From: Cytophagales bacterium
Lineage (GTDB): Bacteria > Bacteroidota > Bacteroidia > Cytophagales > Spirosomataceae
Assembly: GCA_013298025.1 (NCBI GenBank)
Contig: JAAFJE010000001.1
Location: 186,001-250,000, forward strand
DNA length: 64,000 nucleotides
Direction of reading: 5' to 3'
Part shown: positions 63,613-64,000 of the stretch, in pieces
Layout: every line of letters starts with the position of its first letter
Position numbering within the stretch: the first letter of the stretch is position 1
Position numbers and translations under genes: made by a program
The notes under the pieces: generated by a model
Told to the model about the DNA's origin: nothing
The model's database searches: none
The model's input: the letters and a program-made list of their open reading frames with translations, nothing else

Positions 63613-64000
63613 TTAGATAGCAGTATATAATTGATGCAGTTGATGAGCGATGGTTGCTGCCGAAAATTGCTGAATATGTTGTTTGCCTGCCATAACCATT
63701 TCTTGTGCTAATGCCTTATTTTGCCAAACTTGTTGTATTTTTTCTGCTAAATCAAGGGCATCGGTAGGTGAGCAGTACAACGCTCCTTTGCCTCCTGCTT
63801 CTTCGAGGCAAGAGCCTTGGGCGGCTATCACTGGTACACCACTGTGCAACGACTCTACAATCGGAATACCAAAACCTTCAAACACGGAAGGATATACCGT
63901 AAGGCTTGCCCCTTGATAAAGTGCAGGCAAATCTTTGAACGGAACTTTATTGAAAATATGTACGCCTTTCAATTGGTGCTTATCAATAAATTGTTGTAAT
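63613..64000 (-). CDS. GT4-type glycosyltransferase, C-terminal part
   Basis: The visible 129 residues open from the window edge and form the second Rossmann domain of a GT-B transferase. VPFKDLPALYQGASLTVYPS and FEGFGIPIVESLHSGVPVIA contain the EX7E donor-binding motif that holds the nucleotide sugar. The 5' end is beyond the window, so the acceptor domain is unknown. It lies upstream of the third SusC/SusD pair on the same strand but the 318-base gap suggests a separate transcript. Confidence 0.88.
   Translation of the reverse strand, partial: LQQFIDKHQLKGVHIFNKVPFKDLPALYQGASLTVYPSVFEGFGIPIVESLHSGVPVIAAQGSCLEEAGGKGALYCSPTDALDLAEKIQQVWQNKALAQEMVMAGKQHIQQFSAATIAHQLHQLYTAI

Overview
The window looks like a chromosome segment of a carbohydrate-degrading Bacteroidota, most likely a freshwater Cytophagales relative (Spirosomataceae/Flectobacillus-Arcicella type). 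The reasons are three SusC/SusD outer-membrane import pairs, several upstream TAnnTTTG boxes (the Bacteroidota sigma-70 -7 element), AT-rich intergenic DNA, and a tmRNA tag ending YAMAA. The genus is inference.

Layout. 1-1.7 kb: two small secreted unknowns and gene remnants joined by a 50-bp duplicated junction. 1.8-5.5 kb (minus): tRNA nucleotidyltransferase, threonylcarbamoyl-AMP synthase and a secreted unknown. 5.6-10.7 kb (plus): argS, a glutathione peroxidase, menA and an ABC-F ATPase. 10.9-12.4 kb: an oxyR homologue with both redox cysteines, divergent from an OsmC-type peroxidase. 12.9-14.4 kb: pyrR-pyrB. 14.6-18.8 kb: a candidate small RNA, an rRNA/tRNA methyltransferase, marC, a class V aminotransferase, aroQ and a XerC/D recombinase. 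18.9-22.2 kb: an acyltransferase followed by a tandem hairpin repeat array, then a DoxX gene with a small partner and a Crp/Fnr regulator. 22.7-26.6 kb: a BACON-GH5 endoglucanase lipoprotein, a lipoprotein, ssrA (tmRNA) and an AlbA_2 protein.

26.6-42.2 kb (minus) is a polysaccharide utilisation locus (PUL): GH2, DUF2891, an orphan FecR anti-sigma factor, an STN-type SusC, SusD, a BNR_4 propeller protein (possible polysaccharide lyase), GH88 and DUF2264. An IS with a frameshifted transposase and 5-bp target duplications sits between susC and susD. The enzyme set suggests a glucuronate-containing glycan, possibly one with rhamnose-glucuronate ends. 43.1-53.4 kb (minus) is a starch/alpha-glucan locus: GH13 amylase, a SusE-like protein with three surface modules, SusD, SusC, and a membrane AraC regulator carrying two periplasmic starch-binding-like domains. 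54-58.4 kb holds GroES-like, phosphodiesterase, an unknown gene, a repeat-rich gap, truA and terC. 58.5-63.3 kb is a third SusC/SusD pair, and the window ends inside a glycosyltransferase.

An unexpected theme is hairpin-forming repeats immediately after stop codons. One palindromic, TGAGTTAG-rich family occurs at six loci, each next to a gene's 3' end, and two other repeat families follow the acyltransferase and the unknown gene at 55.2 kb. I see no phage, CRISPR array or rRNA, and no tRNA other than tmRNA.
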